A stretch of DNA of 64,000 nucleotides from Chloroflexus aggregans DSM 9485 (GTDB lineage: Bacteria; Chloroflexota; Chloroflexia; Chloroflexales; Chloroflexaceae). Position 1 is the first letter of the stretch. Every line of letters begins with the position of its first letter. Position numbers and translations under genes: made by a program. Positions 56,446 through 64,000 of this stretch are shown here, in pieces. The notes below the pieces were generated by a model, which saw only the letters and a program-made list of their open reading frames with translations, was not told the origin of the DNA and made no database searches. The stretch spans positions 1,150,001 to 1,214,000 of the forward strand of contig NC_011831.1 in NCBI RefSeq assembly GCF_000021945.1. The letters run 5' to 3'.

Positions 56446-56605
56446 GCTTTGTGTTACAAACTCCTCTGCGTCTCTACACCCTTTTGCCCTTTGTGGGGGC
56501 ACGGCGTGCTTTGTGGGGGCACGGCGTGCTTTGTGGGGGCACGGCATCGCCGTGCCCCTACGGGTGGCGCTCGTTGCGTAAGCGCCCTTTGCGTCTCTGC
56601 GTTAG
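56446..56605. repeat. Palindrome and GCAAAGG repeat cluster
   Basis: Three tandem copies of GGGGGCACGGCGTGCTTTGT-type units end in a full GGGGCACGGCATCGCCGTGC palindrome. Flanks read CCCTTTGCGTCTCTGCG on one side. It is the reverse-oriented equivalent of the cluster at 28928. Non-coding; frames through it give only repeat peptide. Confidence 0.85.
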
Positions 56606-56778
56606 TTGCAATTGGCATTTTCGAGCACCAATTTCTTAACCACAATTTATTTAGTCATGGGCTTGATTACTACCTACTGCTGCTCCTCAGCACACCGTGG
56701 GGACGCAACAAACCGATGCAGCCGGCACCGGCAGCCGTATAACGCAAGTCGGTGATTATCGTAGGTTATAAGAAATCG

Positions 56779-56806
56779 GAGGGGCAGTGTCGTACACTGC
56801 CCCTCT
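56779..56806 (-). terminator. Terminator of metG
   Basis: GAGGGGCAGTGT and ACACTGCCCCTC pair perfectly across 3 bases, 46 bases after the metG stop on the minus strand. Confidence 0.85.
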
Positions 56807-56851
56807 GCCATTACCCTAGGACACTCGGTTCACCATCCCACCACTCACCGG

Positions 56852-58654
56852 CTACCCAAGCCGACTTTGCATCCGCGCTAACTCCTCTTCGATCACCTTT
56901 TCATCGAGCTTCTTGAAGAGCGGCTGCGGCTGGCGTAATACCTGCCCCACCGGTAACACCGATGGCTCCCACCGACCAACCCACCGATCGTAGTCACCGG
57001 TCAAGACCCGATGGGTACGCCCGTTTGCTTCGGTCACCTCACGGAAGGTAAGCGGCCCGGCGATATAGCCGTTATAGCCCAAGTACTCGTGCAGGCGCTG
57101 GCTGGAGAACGGCAAGAACGGCGTAAAGATGATCTTGAGCGTATCAACACACCGTAGCGCGACGTACCAGATCGTCGCCGCGCGCTCATGATCGCTTTTG
57201 ATCACCTTCCACGGCTCTTGTTCGCTCAGGTAGATATTGACTTGCGCTGCCAATCGCATTGCCTCAGCCAAGGCAGCCTTGAACCGCGCCGCCGCCAGCA
57301 ATTCGCCCACCGTCTCGATCCCACCGGTCACTTCGGCCAACACCTGCTCATCGACCGGAGTGAGCGGGCCGGGTTGCGGCACGCTGCCAAAGTTTTTGTA
57401 AACGTTGCTGAGCGTGCGGTTGACGAGATTGCCCCACGTCGCCACCAATTCATCGTTGTTGCGCCGCACGAACTCGGCCCATGTGAAATCGGTGTCTTGA
57501 TTTTCCGGCCCGGCGATGGTCAAGAAGTAGCGCAGCGCATCGGCGTCGTAGCGGCTAAGAAAATCGTTAACATAGATCACAATCCCGCGTGAGCTAGAGA
57601 ACTTCTTGCCCTCCATCGTCAAAAACTCACTCGAGACGACGTTGTACGGTAATTGCAGTGGGATGCCATCGTACTTACCACCCGGGTCAGCTCCAAACTG
57701 GCCACCGGCTCCATAGCCGAGTAACATCGCCGGCCAGATGACGGTATGGAAAACAATGTTGTCTTTGCCCATGAAGTAAAAGTGACGCGCATCAGGATTC
57801 TGCCACCATTCCCGCCATGCATCAGGCTGACCACTATTCTGCGCCCACTCGATACTGGCCGAGAGATAACCGATGACTGCATCAAACCAGACGTAGATTT
57901 TTTTGTCGTCGCGGTTGGCGTATTCCGGCAACGGTATTGGCACGCCCCACTCTAGATCACGGGTAATCGCACGTGGTTTGAGATCTTTGAGAAAGTTGAG
58001 CGAAAAGTTGCGCACGTTGGGCCGCCAATGGTCTTGCCGGTTGATCCAGTCATGCAACTGTTCGGCAAACGCCGGTAGATCAAGGAAGAAGTGCTCGGTC
58101 GGCTTGAAGACCGGTGGTTGGCCGTCAACTTTCGAGCGTGGATTGATCAAGTCGGTCGGATCAAGCTGACTGCCGCAGTTATCGCACTGATCGCCACGAG
58201 CTTCATCGTACCCGCAGAGCGGGCAAGTCCCCTCGATATAGCGATCCGGCAACGTGCGCCCGGTCGTCGCCGAGAACGCGCCTAACGTTTCTTGGCGAAT
58301 GATGTAGCCGCGTTCGTACAGAGTGCGGAAGATGTCTTGTGTCACCGCATAATGATTAGCCGTTGTCGTGCGGGTAAAGGTATCGTAGCTAAGGCCAAGA
58401 TTATACAGATCATCGCCGATAATCTTATTGTAGCGGTCGGCAATCGCTTGCGGCGTCGTCCCCTCTTTGTCAGCAACCAACGTGATCGGCGTCCCATGCT
58501 CATCAGTACCGGATACCATCAGCACGCGATTCCCTCGCAAGCGATGATAACGGGCAAAAATATCTGCCGGTACCCCAAAACCGGCCACATGACCGATGTG
58601 GCGTGGACCGTTCGCATACGGCCATGCAACAGCAACCAGAATATGTTCAGGCAT
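56852..58654 (-). CDS. metG: Methionyl-tRNA synthetase
   Basis: 600 aa class I synthetase. [20 protein letters not shown] gives the HIGH motif, KKFSSSRGI the KMSKS motif, and CPLCGY...CDNCG (about 143-160) the zinc knuckle of the MetG1 type. There is an anticodon-binding helical domain and no C-terminal dimerisation domain, which is the short form. TTGAGGG precedes the ATG. No T-box motif is seen in its leader. Confidence 0.97.
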   Translation of the reverse strand: MPEHILVAVAWPYANGPRHIGHVAGFGVPADIFARYHRLRGNRVLMVSGTDEHGTPITLVADKEGTTPQAIADRYNKIIGDDLYNLGLSYDTFTRTTTANHYAVTQDIFRTLYERGYIIRQETLGAFSATTGRTLPDRYIEGTCPLCGYDEARGDQCDNCGSQLDPTDLINPRSKVDGQPPVFKPTEHFFLDLPAFAEQLHDWINRQDHWRPNVRNFSLNFLKDLKPRAITRDLEWGVPIPLPEYANRDDKKIYVWFDAVIGYLSASIEWAQNSGQPDAWREWWQNPDARHFYFMGKDNIVFHTVIWPAMLLGYGAGGQFGADPGGKYDGIPLQLPYNVVSSEFLTMEGKKFSSSRGIVIYVNDFLSRYDADALRYFLTIAGPENQDTDFTWAEFVRRNNDELVATWGNLVNRTLSNVYKNFGSVPQPGPLTPVDEQVLAEVTGGIETVGELLAAARFKAALAEAMRLAAQVNIYLSEQEPWKVIKSDHERAATIWYVALRCVDTLKIIFTPFLPFSSQRLHEYLGYNGYIAGPLTFREVTEANGRTHRVLTGDYDRWVGRWEPSVLPVGQVLRQPQPLFKKLDEKVIEEELARMQSRLG

Positions 58655-58788
58655 ATCAATCCCTCAATTATTACGTCATCAATGATGCTCTACTCCTACG
58701 GAGACACTCTGCCGAATGCAGCACCGTCTACACCGTGCAACTCCAATTGCACACTATATAAAGCAGATGGGGATATCCATGATGGCGG

Positions 58789-58884
58789 TTAGACCGCCAT
58801 AAAACCGCGTGCCGTTAGCCGAAGGCCACGCCAGTGGGCAGGTAAAAAGAGATACGTAATCACATTGGCCGAACTGCGTTTCAT
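58789..58884 (-). CDS. Possible 31-residue peptide upstream of metG
   Basis: An ATG at 58884 has GGAG at 5-base spacing, and TATACT lies about 30 bases upstream, giving a complete small unit. The peptide is basic with an aromatic middle (RSSANVITYLFLPAHWRGLR). Its stop overlaps the hairpin ATGGCGG/CCGCCAT (58781-58799). It could be a leader peptide, a small protein or chance. The rest of 58655-59030 holds no other gene. Confidence 0.3.
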   Translation of the reverse strand: MKRSSANVITYLFLPAHWRGLRLTARGFMAV

Positions 58885-59030
58885 GCTTGCTCCGCACATA
58901 CGATGGTGCTCATTTAGTATAACACAGACCCAGACTTCACGTGAATACGCAAATGTAAGCCGTCTAGTTGCGCACAATGACGGATTCGCATATCATAAGC
59001 ATCTGAAGCTGTTGTGAATCGGGGTTGTTC

Positions 59031-60272
59031 ATGCAAACGATACTCAATCAGATCTCACCACCAATAGCAATCGGTCTCATCATTGTTGGTCTGATCATCA
59101 TTTTGTTGGTTGTGATCCTCATTCGTCGGCGGCGAGCTGCTCAACCAGGCATACAGCTCCCCCCAGCACTACCGGCGACATCGATTGACTACACAGCCGT
59201 CCCTCTTGAAGAACCGCAGAGTTGGCAAGATCGTCTGCGCAATCTATCGCTGGCCGCTAAGATCCTGTTTGTCCTTGTGCCTATTTTGCTCTGTATGAGC
59301 GTTGGGGTATTGGTCTTAAGCCTAACCAACAGGAGCACGGCAGCACCACCTCCTACGCCCACACCATCACCAATCCCGATTAGCTTGACAATAGAAAATG
59401 CAACCGTTGTCCGTGCCGAACCACCAACGATCAATGTGCGTGTACACACTACCGGCCTACTCGATGATACCGAACTCGTCGTGACATTGTACGCCGATAA
59501 TCAACCGATCAAATGGATCGATCCAGAACAGACTATTCGTATTCGTAACAATCGTGGCGAAGTACGCGCCCCCAAGCTCGCCGACGGCGATCCCACCCCG
59601 GAAGGGCCGCGCTACACTGTTGTCGTTAGTCTTCCCGACGGCTCACTCAGTGCTGAAGCCGAATTGCAGATTCCGTCACGTTTCGCGGCTGCGTTCTACG
59701 GAACCGTTGCCGAAAACCCGACAGCGACCTCGCAACCGACAGCGACGAATACGCCGGTAGCTCAGGCTACTCCTGCGCCTACTCCCACTCCGACCATCGC
59801 ACCAACACCTACTTTAGTCGCCGTCCAGCAAGTCGCTGTTACCAATGGCGGCAATGTGCGCAAATTACCCTTCACCGGTGTCTATAATGTGATCGGTGGT
59901 GTCAATGCCGGTGAACAGGTGCAAATCATTGCGCGCACACCCAACGCACTCTGGTACTACGTGCGCACGGTGCGCGATGAGGTAGGCTGGGTAAGTGCCT
60001 CTTTGCTCGCAGTGACCGATCTGATCGCTGCCGAGACACCGGTTGCCAACATGGTGACGGTGTTTGTCAGCGGACCCATCTATCTAGCGGCTGACCCGGC
60101 GAGTACGCAGATCGATCGTGTTGAACGGAATGAAGTGGTCGAATTGCTAGAACGCACTGCCGACGGTATGTGGTATAAAGTGCTAAACGTGCGTGAGCGC
60201 GAGGGATGGGTCCAGGCCAGCTTGCTCGGTATTCCCGATGATGTAGCAGCCCAAGTACCGGTAGCACGATGA
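59031..60272 (+). CDS. Membrane-anchored SH3-like domain protein
   Basis: 413 aa from the ATG at 59031 (a TTG two codons earlier is less likely). Membrane segments at about 10-32 and 80-103, then a Pro/Thr-rich linker, a beta domain (about 120-225), another Pro/Thr linker and two bacterial SH3-like modules (about 270-330 and 335-405; NVRKLPFTGVYNVIGGVNAGEQVQII, WYYVRTVRDEVGWVSASLL). Outward-facing; may bind peptidoglycan or protein. It overlaps the exonuclease gene by 4 bases (ATGA). Confidence 0.85.
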   Translation: MQTILNQISPPIAIGLIIVGLIIILLVVILIRRRRAAQPGIQLPPALPATSIDYTAVPLEEPQSWQDRLRNLSLAAKILFVLVPILLCMSVGVLVLSLTNRSTAAPPPTPTPSPIPISLTIENATVVRAEPPTINVRVHTTGLLDDTELVVTLYADNQPIKWIDPEQTIRIRNNRGEVRAPKLADGDPTPEGPRYTVVVSLPDGSLSAEAELQIPSRFAAAFYGTVAENPTATSQPTATNTPVAQATPAPTPTPTIAPTPTLVAVQQVAVTNGGNVRKLPFTGVYNVIGGVNAGEQVQIIARTPNALWYYVRTVRDEVGWVSASLLAVTDLIAAETPVANMVTVFVSGPIYLAADPASTQIDRVERNEVVELLERTADGMWYKVLNVREREGWVQASLLGIPDDVAAQVPVAR

Positions 60273-61111
60273 CAACTATTGACGATACGCAACCACTGAT
60301 CGACCTGCCGCTGGTGTTTTTCGATGTCGAAACCACCGGTCTCGACTTGCAAAACGGCCATCGTATCTGCGAGCTAGCTATGCTACGGCGTGAACACCGG
60401 CAGATCACCGGTCAGATCAATACATTGATCAATCCCGAACGTGAGCTTGATCCACAAGCAAGCCAGGTTAACGGGATTCGAGCCGAAGATCTGCAGAGCG
60501 CTCCACGCTTCGCCGAGTTGACCGTACAGGTAGTGCAATTAAGTCAACAGGCGGTACGGGTCGCTCATAATTTACCATTCGATGAAAGCTTTCTCAATAT
60601 GGAACTGGCTCGGGCCGGTTATCCACCGCTGACCGGACCCGCACTCGATACCCTCGAATTAGCCCGCCGCCTCGGTATACGCCGTGGATCACTCAGCCTT
60701 GGTGCCCTCGCAACATCGTTCGGTCTCCCAACACCTACTCACCGCGCAATGGATGATGTGCTAACGTTGCATGCCCTCTTCGACCGGTTGGTGGCGAAAT
60801 TGGCCGATTACGGTGTGACGACACTCTACGATGCGCTACGTTTCACCCGTGGCCTACTCCCCGGTCAACCCGAACCAGAAGCACCCCCACCACTCGCCGC
60901 CGCATTGGCAAGCGGTACGACATTACGCATTATCTACACCTCAAATAGTAACCCACAGCCAATTGAACGCCGGATTCGCCCCATCGAATTGGTGGTCGAG
61001 CCAAACGGCCTCAGCGTGCGGGCCTTTTGCTATCTGCGTAACGATATTCGCAATTTCCTCCTTGCTAAAATTAGTGCCTACCTTCCCGATTTTTCTGATA
61101 AATCAGACTAA
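60269..61111 (+). CDS. DEDDh exonuclease fused to a WYL domain
   Basis: 280 aa. Residues about 15-175 are a DnaQ-like 3'-5' exonuclease: Asp19-x-Glu21 (FFDVETTGL), AHNLPFDESFL (second Asp) and HRAMDDV (His and last Asp). From about 205 to 270 a WYL-type module follows (LRIIYTSNSNPQPIERRIRPIELV, FCYLRNDIRNFLLAKISAY), known to bind ligand or nucleic acid in defence and DNA-damage regulators. The fusion suggests an exonuclease whose action is gated by a nucleic-acid signal, which is inference. Coupled to the SH3-like gene by an ATGA overlap. Confidence 0.88.
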   Translation: MTTIDDTQPLIDLPLVFFDVETTGLDLQNGHRICELAMLRREHRQITGQINTLINPERELDPQASQVNGIRAEDLQSAPRFAELTVQVVQLSQQAVRVAHNLPFDESFLNMELARAGYPPLTGPALDTLELARRLGIRRGSLSLGALATSFGLPTPTHRAMDDVLTLHALFDRLVAKLADYGVTTLYDALRFTRGLLPGQPEPEAPPPLAAALASGTTLRIIYTSNSNPQPIERRIRPIELVVEPNGLSVRAFCYLRNDIRNFLLAKISAYLPDFSDKSD

Positions 61112-61119
61112 AGAGGGGG

Positions 61120-61148
61120 TTGACTCCGGTATCTAAAACGTGTATAGT
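61120..61148 (+). promoter_or_regulatory. sigA promoter
   Basis: TTGACT (61120-61125), exactly 17 bases, TATAGT (61143-61148), giving a predicted start near 61155 and a leader of about 267 bases. Confidence 0.8.
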
Positions 61149-61154
61149 AGCTTT

Positions 61155-61421
61155 AGTTACGTCTAATGGGGTGCCACGTCTGCGTCCCTCCATCGCAATG
61201 ACAGCTTGGGGTTTGAGGGCTTTCTCTCAACCCCATCTCTTTGCCAAAGCACTTCGGAGAACGCGACGTGAAAGGCCCGGCGTTTTAGAGCAGTCGCTGC
61301 GGCCTTTCAACATTCCTGGCGGACGGAAGCAATCATCAAGTGCAGCAGCCCGCCGTCGCTACGATGGCCTAGTGATGGTTGTCACCCGGTCTGACGCCAT
61401 CAACAGAGTATTGGTTGAACG
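61155..61421 (+). ncRNA. Structured leader of sigA
   Basis: A long stem starts with CACGTC (61175-61180) pairing with GACGTG (61265-61270) and continues through GCG/CGC and CTCC/GGAG. Inside it is GGGGTTTGAG/CTCAACCCC (61208-61217/61226-61234). Then come GAAAGGCC/GGCCTTTC (61270-61277/61301-61308) and GATGG/CCATC (61374-61378/61397-61401) close to the start codon. There is no known riboswitch match. The sigA ATG lacks a clear Shine-Dalgarno, so structure could set translation. An open frame from 61120 lies across this but starts inside the promoter, so I reject it. Confidence 0.55.
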
Positions 61422-62600
61422 ATGTTGAGCAAAGCTACACCGGAGTCAGAGGCGATGATCGAGCAACTGCTCGCCGCAGCACGGGTGCGCGGGTACATTA
61501 CCCACGCCGACATTCTTGCTACCTTCCCTAATCCTGAGCACGACATTGCCGAGATCGATCAGTTGTACGCCATGCTGCAAGCTGAGGGCATTAGGGTTGT
61601 CGAGTCAAGTGATGAACTAGACGGTCCGACTGATTTTGAACCAGAAACCGATCACGATTTGACTGTTGATTTGCCCGATCTGGGTGAAATTGCGTTTGAC
61701 GATCCGGTACGTATGTATTTGCAAGAGATCGGGCAAGTTCCTCTATTGACTGCCGAGCAAGAGGTTGAATTAGCTAAAGCAATGGAGGCCGGCGCTATTG
61801 CCCGTCAACGTCTTGACCGTGAAGAGTACGCATCAGCACGTGAACGGTTTGAGTTGGAGCGCGCCGTCCAACAAGGTCAAGATGCCCGCCACCATCTGAT
61901 TCAGGCTAATTTGCGATTGGTTGTGAGTATTGCAAAGAAATATACCTCTTATGGCCTGACCATGATGGATTTGGTGCAGGAAGGTAATATTGGCCTGATG
62001 CGAGCAGTTGAAAAGTTTGATTATAAGAAGGGCCATAAGTTCAGTACTTACGCAACGTGGTGGATCCGACAGGCCATTACCCGTGCCATTGCCGACCAGA
62101 GCCGCACGATCCGCTTGCCGGTTCATATGGGTGAAGCGATCAGCCAGGTGAAACGTACTTCCCATCGCCTCCAGCAGACGATGCAGCGTGAACCAACACC
62201 TGAAGAGATCGCCGATGCAATGGGCATTTCGGCGGGTAAAGTACGCCGCACGCTCGAGGCAAGCATGCACCCGCTCTCACTTGAGATGCCGGTCGGTCAA
62301 GAGGGCGAAGGGCGCATGGGTGATTTCATCGAGGATGATCGCATCTCGACACCGGCCGAGGCCGCAGCAGCTTCATTGCTGCGCGAACAACTCGAAGAGG
62401 TGTTGATGAAATTGCCTGAGCGCGAACGGAAGATTATTCAGTTGCGCTATGGTTTGAAAGATGGCCGCTACCGCACCCTCGAAGAGGTGGGGATTGAGTT
62501 TGGGATTACCCGCGAACGGATTCGCCAAATCGAAGCAGTCGCGCTGCGGAAGCTGCGTCATCCCCATTTGGGGAAGAAGCTGCGCGGTTATCTCGATTAA
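61422..62600 (+). CDS. sigA: Principal RNA polymerase sigma factor
   Basis: 392 aa sigma-70. Short acidic N-terminus (about 60-85, region 1.1-like), region 1.2 ([22 protein letters not shown]), region 2 ([58 protein letters not shown]), region 3 and region 4.2 ([32 protein letters not shown]). The RpoD signature at the -10-binding helix is complete. ATG at 61455 with GGAG upstream is an alternative start, 11 codons shorter. Confidence 0.96.
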   Translation: MLSKATPESEAMIEQLLAAARVRGYITHADILATFPNPEHDIAEIDQLYAMLQAEGIRVVESSDELDGPTDFEPETDHDLTVDLPDLGEIAFDDPVRMYLQEIGQVPLLTAEQEVELAKAMEAGAIARQRLDREEYASARERFELERAVQQGQDARHHLIQANLRLVVSIAKKYTSYGLTMMDLVQEGNIGLMRAVEKFDYKKGHKFSTYATWWIRQAITRAIADQSRTIRLPVHMGEAISQVKRTSHRLQQTMQREPTPEEIADAMGISAGKVRRTLEASMHPLSLEMPVGQEGEGRMGDFIEDDRISTPAEAAAASLLREQLEEVLMKLPERERKIIQLRYGLKDGRYRTLEEVGIEFGITRERIRQIEAVALRKLRHPHLGKKLRGYLD

Positions 62601-62617
62601 CTGCTACCTCCGTTACC

Positions 62618-62642
62618 AGGGGCGGGTTCGTATCCCGCCCCT
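62618..62642. terminator. Terminator between sigA and the histidine kinase
   Basis: AGGGGCGGG and CCCGCCCCT pair across a short loop, 17 bases after the sigA stop. The convergent kinase gene stops inside its right edge, so it serves both. Confidence 0.8.
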
Positions 62643-63999
62643 ACTCTTCAAGCGCCCCCTCAACCCGCTGTACCGTCCAGATTGGTAACGTAAACGAAAA
62701 ACTACTCCCCACCCCAACCGTACTCTGCACCCAAATTCGACCTCCGTGCAATTCCACCAATAAACGGGTGATGTATAACCCTAGCCCAACCCCACTCTTT
62801 TGGCGAGTATTGCTGTTGTCCACGCGGTGAAACCGCTCAAACAGACGTGCCTGATCTTCCGGCTCGATCCCAATACCTTGGTCTTGCACGGTAATCAACA
62901 TCCATTGACCGGCTGGATGACCGGCTGGAAGATCGCTCGCTTCGGCCTGGCGAACGATTAACTGGATTTCGGTCCCTTCGGGACTGTACTTTATCGCGTT
63001 ACTCAATAGATTGACAATAATCTGCTTGACTTTGTCGCGATCGGCGAAGACCGGTGGCAACGGTGTGCGCATATCGATCAGGAGCTTATGCTGTACGAGT
63101 TGCGTATGGAGCTGAAGGGTTAGCTCTTCGATGACCTGCCACAACCCCACCGCCCAGCGGTTGAGTTTGACAACACCGGCCTCCAATCGCGAGACATCAA
63201 GCAGATCTTTGACCATTTTATGCAAGCGATCGGCCTCGTTCGAGACCGTCAGGAGAAATTCGCGCTGGCTCTCGCTATCCAAATCTTGCCGATTGAGCAG
63301 AATCTCGGTATAACCGAGAATAGAGGTGAGCGGTGTACGTAATTCGTGCGAGACAATCCCGATAAACTCGTCTTTCAAACGGTCAGACTCACGCTCACGG
63401 GTGCGATCACTCACCACCCACAGCCGCCCCGTCAGTTGGTGATGACTATCGCGCGTTGGTACCGAGAGCACGTGCAATTCTTGGTAGGGTTGGCGCAGTT
63501 GCAAATTGATTTCAAAGACTTGGTCGGGTGAACGCTGACCGAGATCGCAAAATTCGCTGAGCCGAAATGGATCGCTGAGTCGGGTGAGGAGATGCTCGAC
63601 TAGGTCGATCCCAACGTAAAACGACGATCGTTGCGGTTGTTCGGGTAAACGCCATACCTGATGCCACGCCGGATTGGCTCGGATCACTCGCCCGTTCAGA
63701 TCAAGCAGGGCTAATCCGATCGGCAAGCTACTAAACACCTGCCCCAAATGGTACGAGGTTTCATAGGCAACCTGGTAGGCCATTGCCCGGGCCAATGGCA
63801 ATCCGGCGCGCTCACGAAGGGCATCGATAAATGCCAATACCTCTTCGGTGAAGGTATTGGCCCGCCGACTGTGCAGGATGAGCACGGCTAGCACTCGCTC
63901 ATCAGTACTAATCGGCGCAGCCAGCTCGGCAAGAAACGGCATCCCGTTGGGAAGGCCCGGTTCACGGCCGGCATCACGCACTAACAGCGGCCGACGCAC
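62641..63999 (-). CDS. Sensor histidine kinase, 5' end outside window
   Basis: At least 452 aa; the start lies beyond 64000. A partial GAF-like domain (1-90 here; LVRDAGREPGLPNGMPFLAELAAPI, AVLILHSRRANTFTEEVLAFIDALRERAGLPL), a PAS domain (about 90-205; GLALLDLNGRVIRANPAWHQVW), HisKA with the phospho-His in IGIVSHELRTPLTSILGYTEI, and HATPase_c (NLLSNAIKYS, DQGIGIEPED, GLGLYITRLL). Soluble as far as seen. It converges on sigA. The partner regulator is not visible. Confidence 0.93.
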   Translation of the reverse strand: MRRPLLVRDAGREPGLPNGMPFLAELAAPISTDERVLAVLILHSRRANTFTEEVLAFIDALRERAGLPLARAMAYQVAYETSYHLGQVFSSLPIGLALLDLNGRVIRANPAWHQVWRLPEQPQRSSFYVGIDLVEHLLTRLSDPFRLSEFCDLGQRSPDQVFEINLQLRQPYQELHVLSVPTRDSHHQLTGRLWVVSDRTRERESDRLKDEFIGIVSHELRTPLTSILGYTEILLNRQDLDSESQREFLLTVSNEADRLHKMVKDLLDVSRLEAGVVKLNRWAVGLWQVIEELTLQLHTQLVQHKLLIDMRTPLPPVFADRDKVKQIIVNLLSNAIKYSPEGTEIQLIVRQAEASDLPAGHPAGQWMLITVQDQGIGIEPEDQARLFERFHRVDNSNTRQKSGVGLGLYITRLLVELHGGRIWVQSTVGVGSSFSFTLPIWTVQRVEGALEE

Positions 64000-64000
64000 C

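Noticed and set aside
58655-58900. T-box leader for metG
   Set aside because: No AGGGTGG-type box, specifier stem or terminator/antiterminator pair is visible.
61120-61428. 102-codon frame in the sigA leader
   Set aside because: It would start at a TTG inside the -35 element, its sequence follows the RNA stems, and it resembles no protein.

Overview
The window looks like a chromosomal segment of a filamentous anoxygenic phototroph of the genus Chloroflexus. The reasons are moderate-to-high GC with AT-rich intergenic islands, the gene content (crtB beside a B12-type light regulator, a coxGSLM set, metX/metY, a sulfur-carrier cysteine pathway, a SufR-CDSUB operon) and the style of the secreted proteins and dispersed GC-rich repeats. 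The genus is inferred from protein families and not from a marker gene; no rRNA operon is present. I see no CRISPR array, prophage, transposase or integrase.

Layout. 1-5030: tandem repeats and two paralogous secreted PD40/TolB-type proteins, each followed directly after its stop codon by an expanded GC-rich repeat. 5037-15994: mostly minus-strand housekeeping genes (CorC-type protein, tpiA, site-2 protease, DHH-like protein, YraN, HNH nuclease, spermidine-synthase-like membrane protein, YggT, hisD, HtrA lipoprotein, DUF2085). 16081-18148: crtB and a CarH-like B12-binding MerR regulator, each with its own promoter. 18405-24431: plus-strand sugar-nucleotide genes, a Cys4 orphan, a universal stress protein and an EF-G-like GTPase; mscL is on the minus strand. 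24505-28920: ArsR regulator with a coupled partner, a secreted lipase-like protein under a perfect sigma-70-type promoter, and a Gfo/Idh/MocA oxidoreductase.

29309-40215 is a sulfur-trafficking block, all on the minus strand. It has a SufR-like regulator followed by sufC, sufD, sufS, sufU and sufB, then a Rieske protein, a rhodanese, a second SufU-like scaffold, cysM, a JAMM metalloprotease, a ThiS/MoaD-like carrier whose di-glycine is masked by a short tail, and a MoeZ-type E1/rhodanese. The likely logic is Fe-S cluster assembly next to a protein-thiocarboxylate route to cysteine. 40402-47087: a DUF4177-like gene with an elaborate promoter, a D2-only Clp-type AAA+ protein, a TPR/zinc-finger membrane protein, a methyltransferase, a GT4 glycosyltransferase, tRNA-Cys, a YbaK deacylase and a histidine kinase. 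47231-50040: metY-metX under a SAM-I riboswitch with a visible terminator. 50299-55027: coxG-coxS-coxL-coxM with a form II-type active-site loop. 55171-63999: a secreted repeat-domain protein, a palindromic-repeat cluster, metG, an SH3-like membrane protein coupled to an exonuclease-WYL fusion, the principal sigma factor behind a roughly 270-base structured leader, and a histidine kinase that runs off the end.

Start codons were chosen from ribosome-binding sites and family N-termini. Several differ from the longest possible reading frame, and several genes use GTG or TTG.
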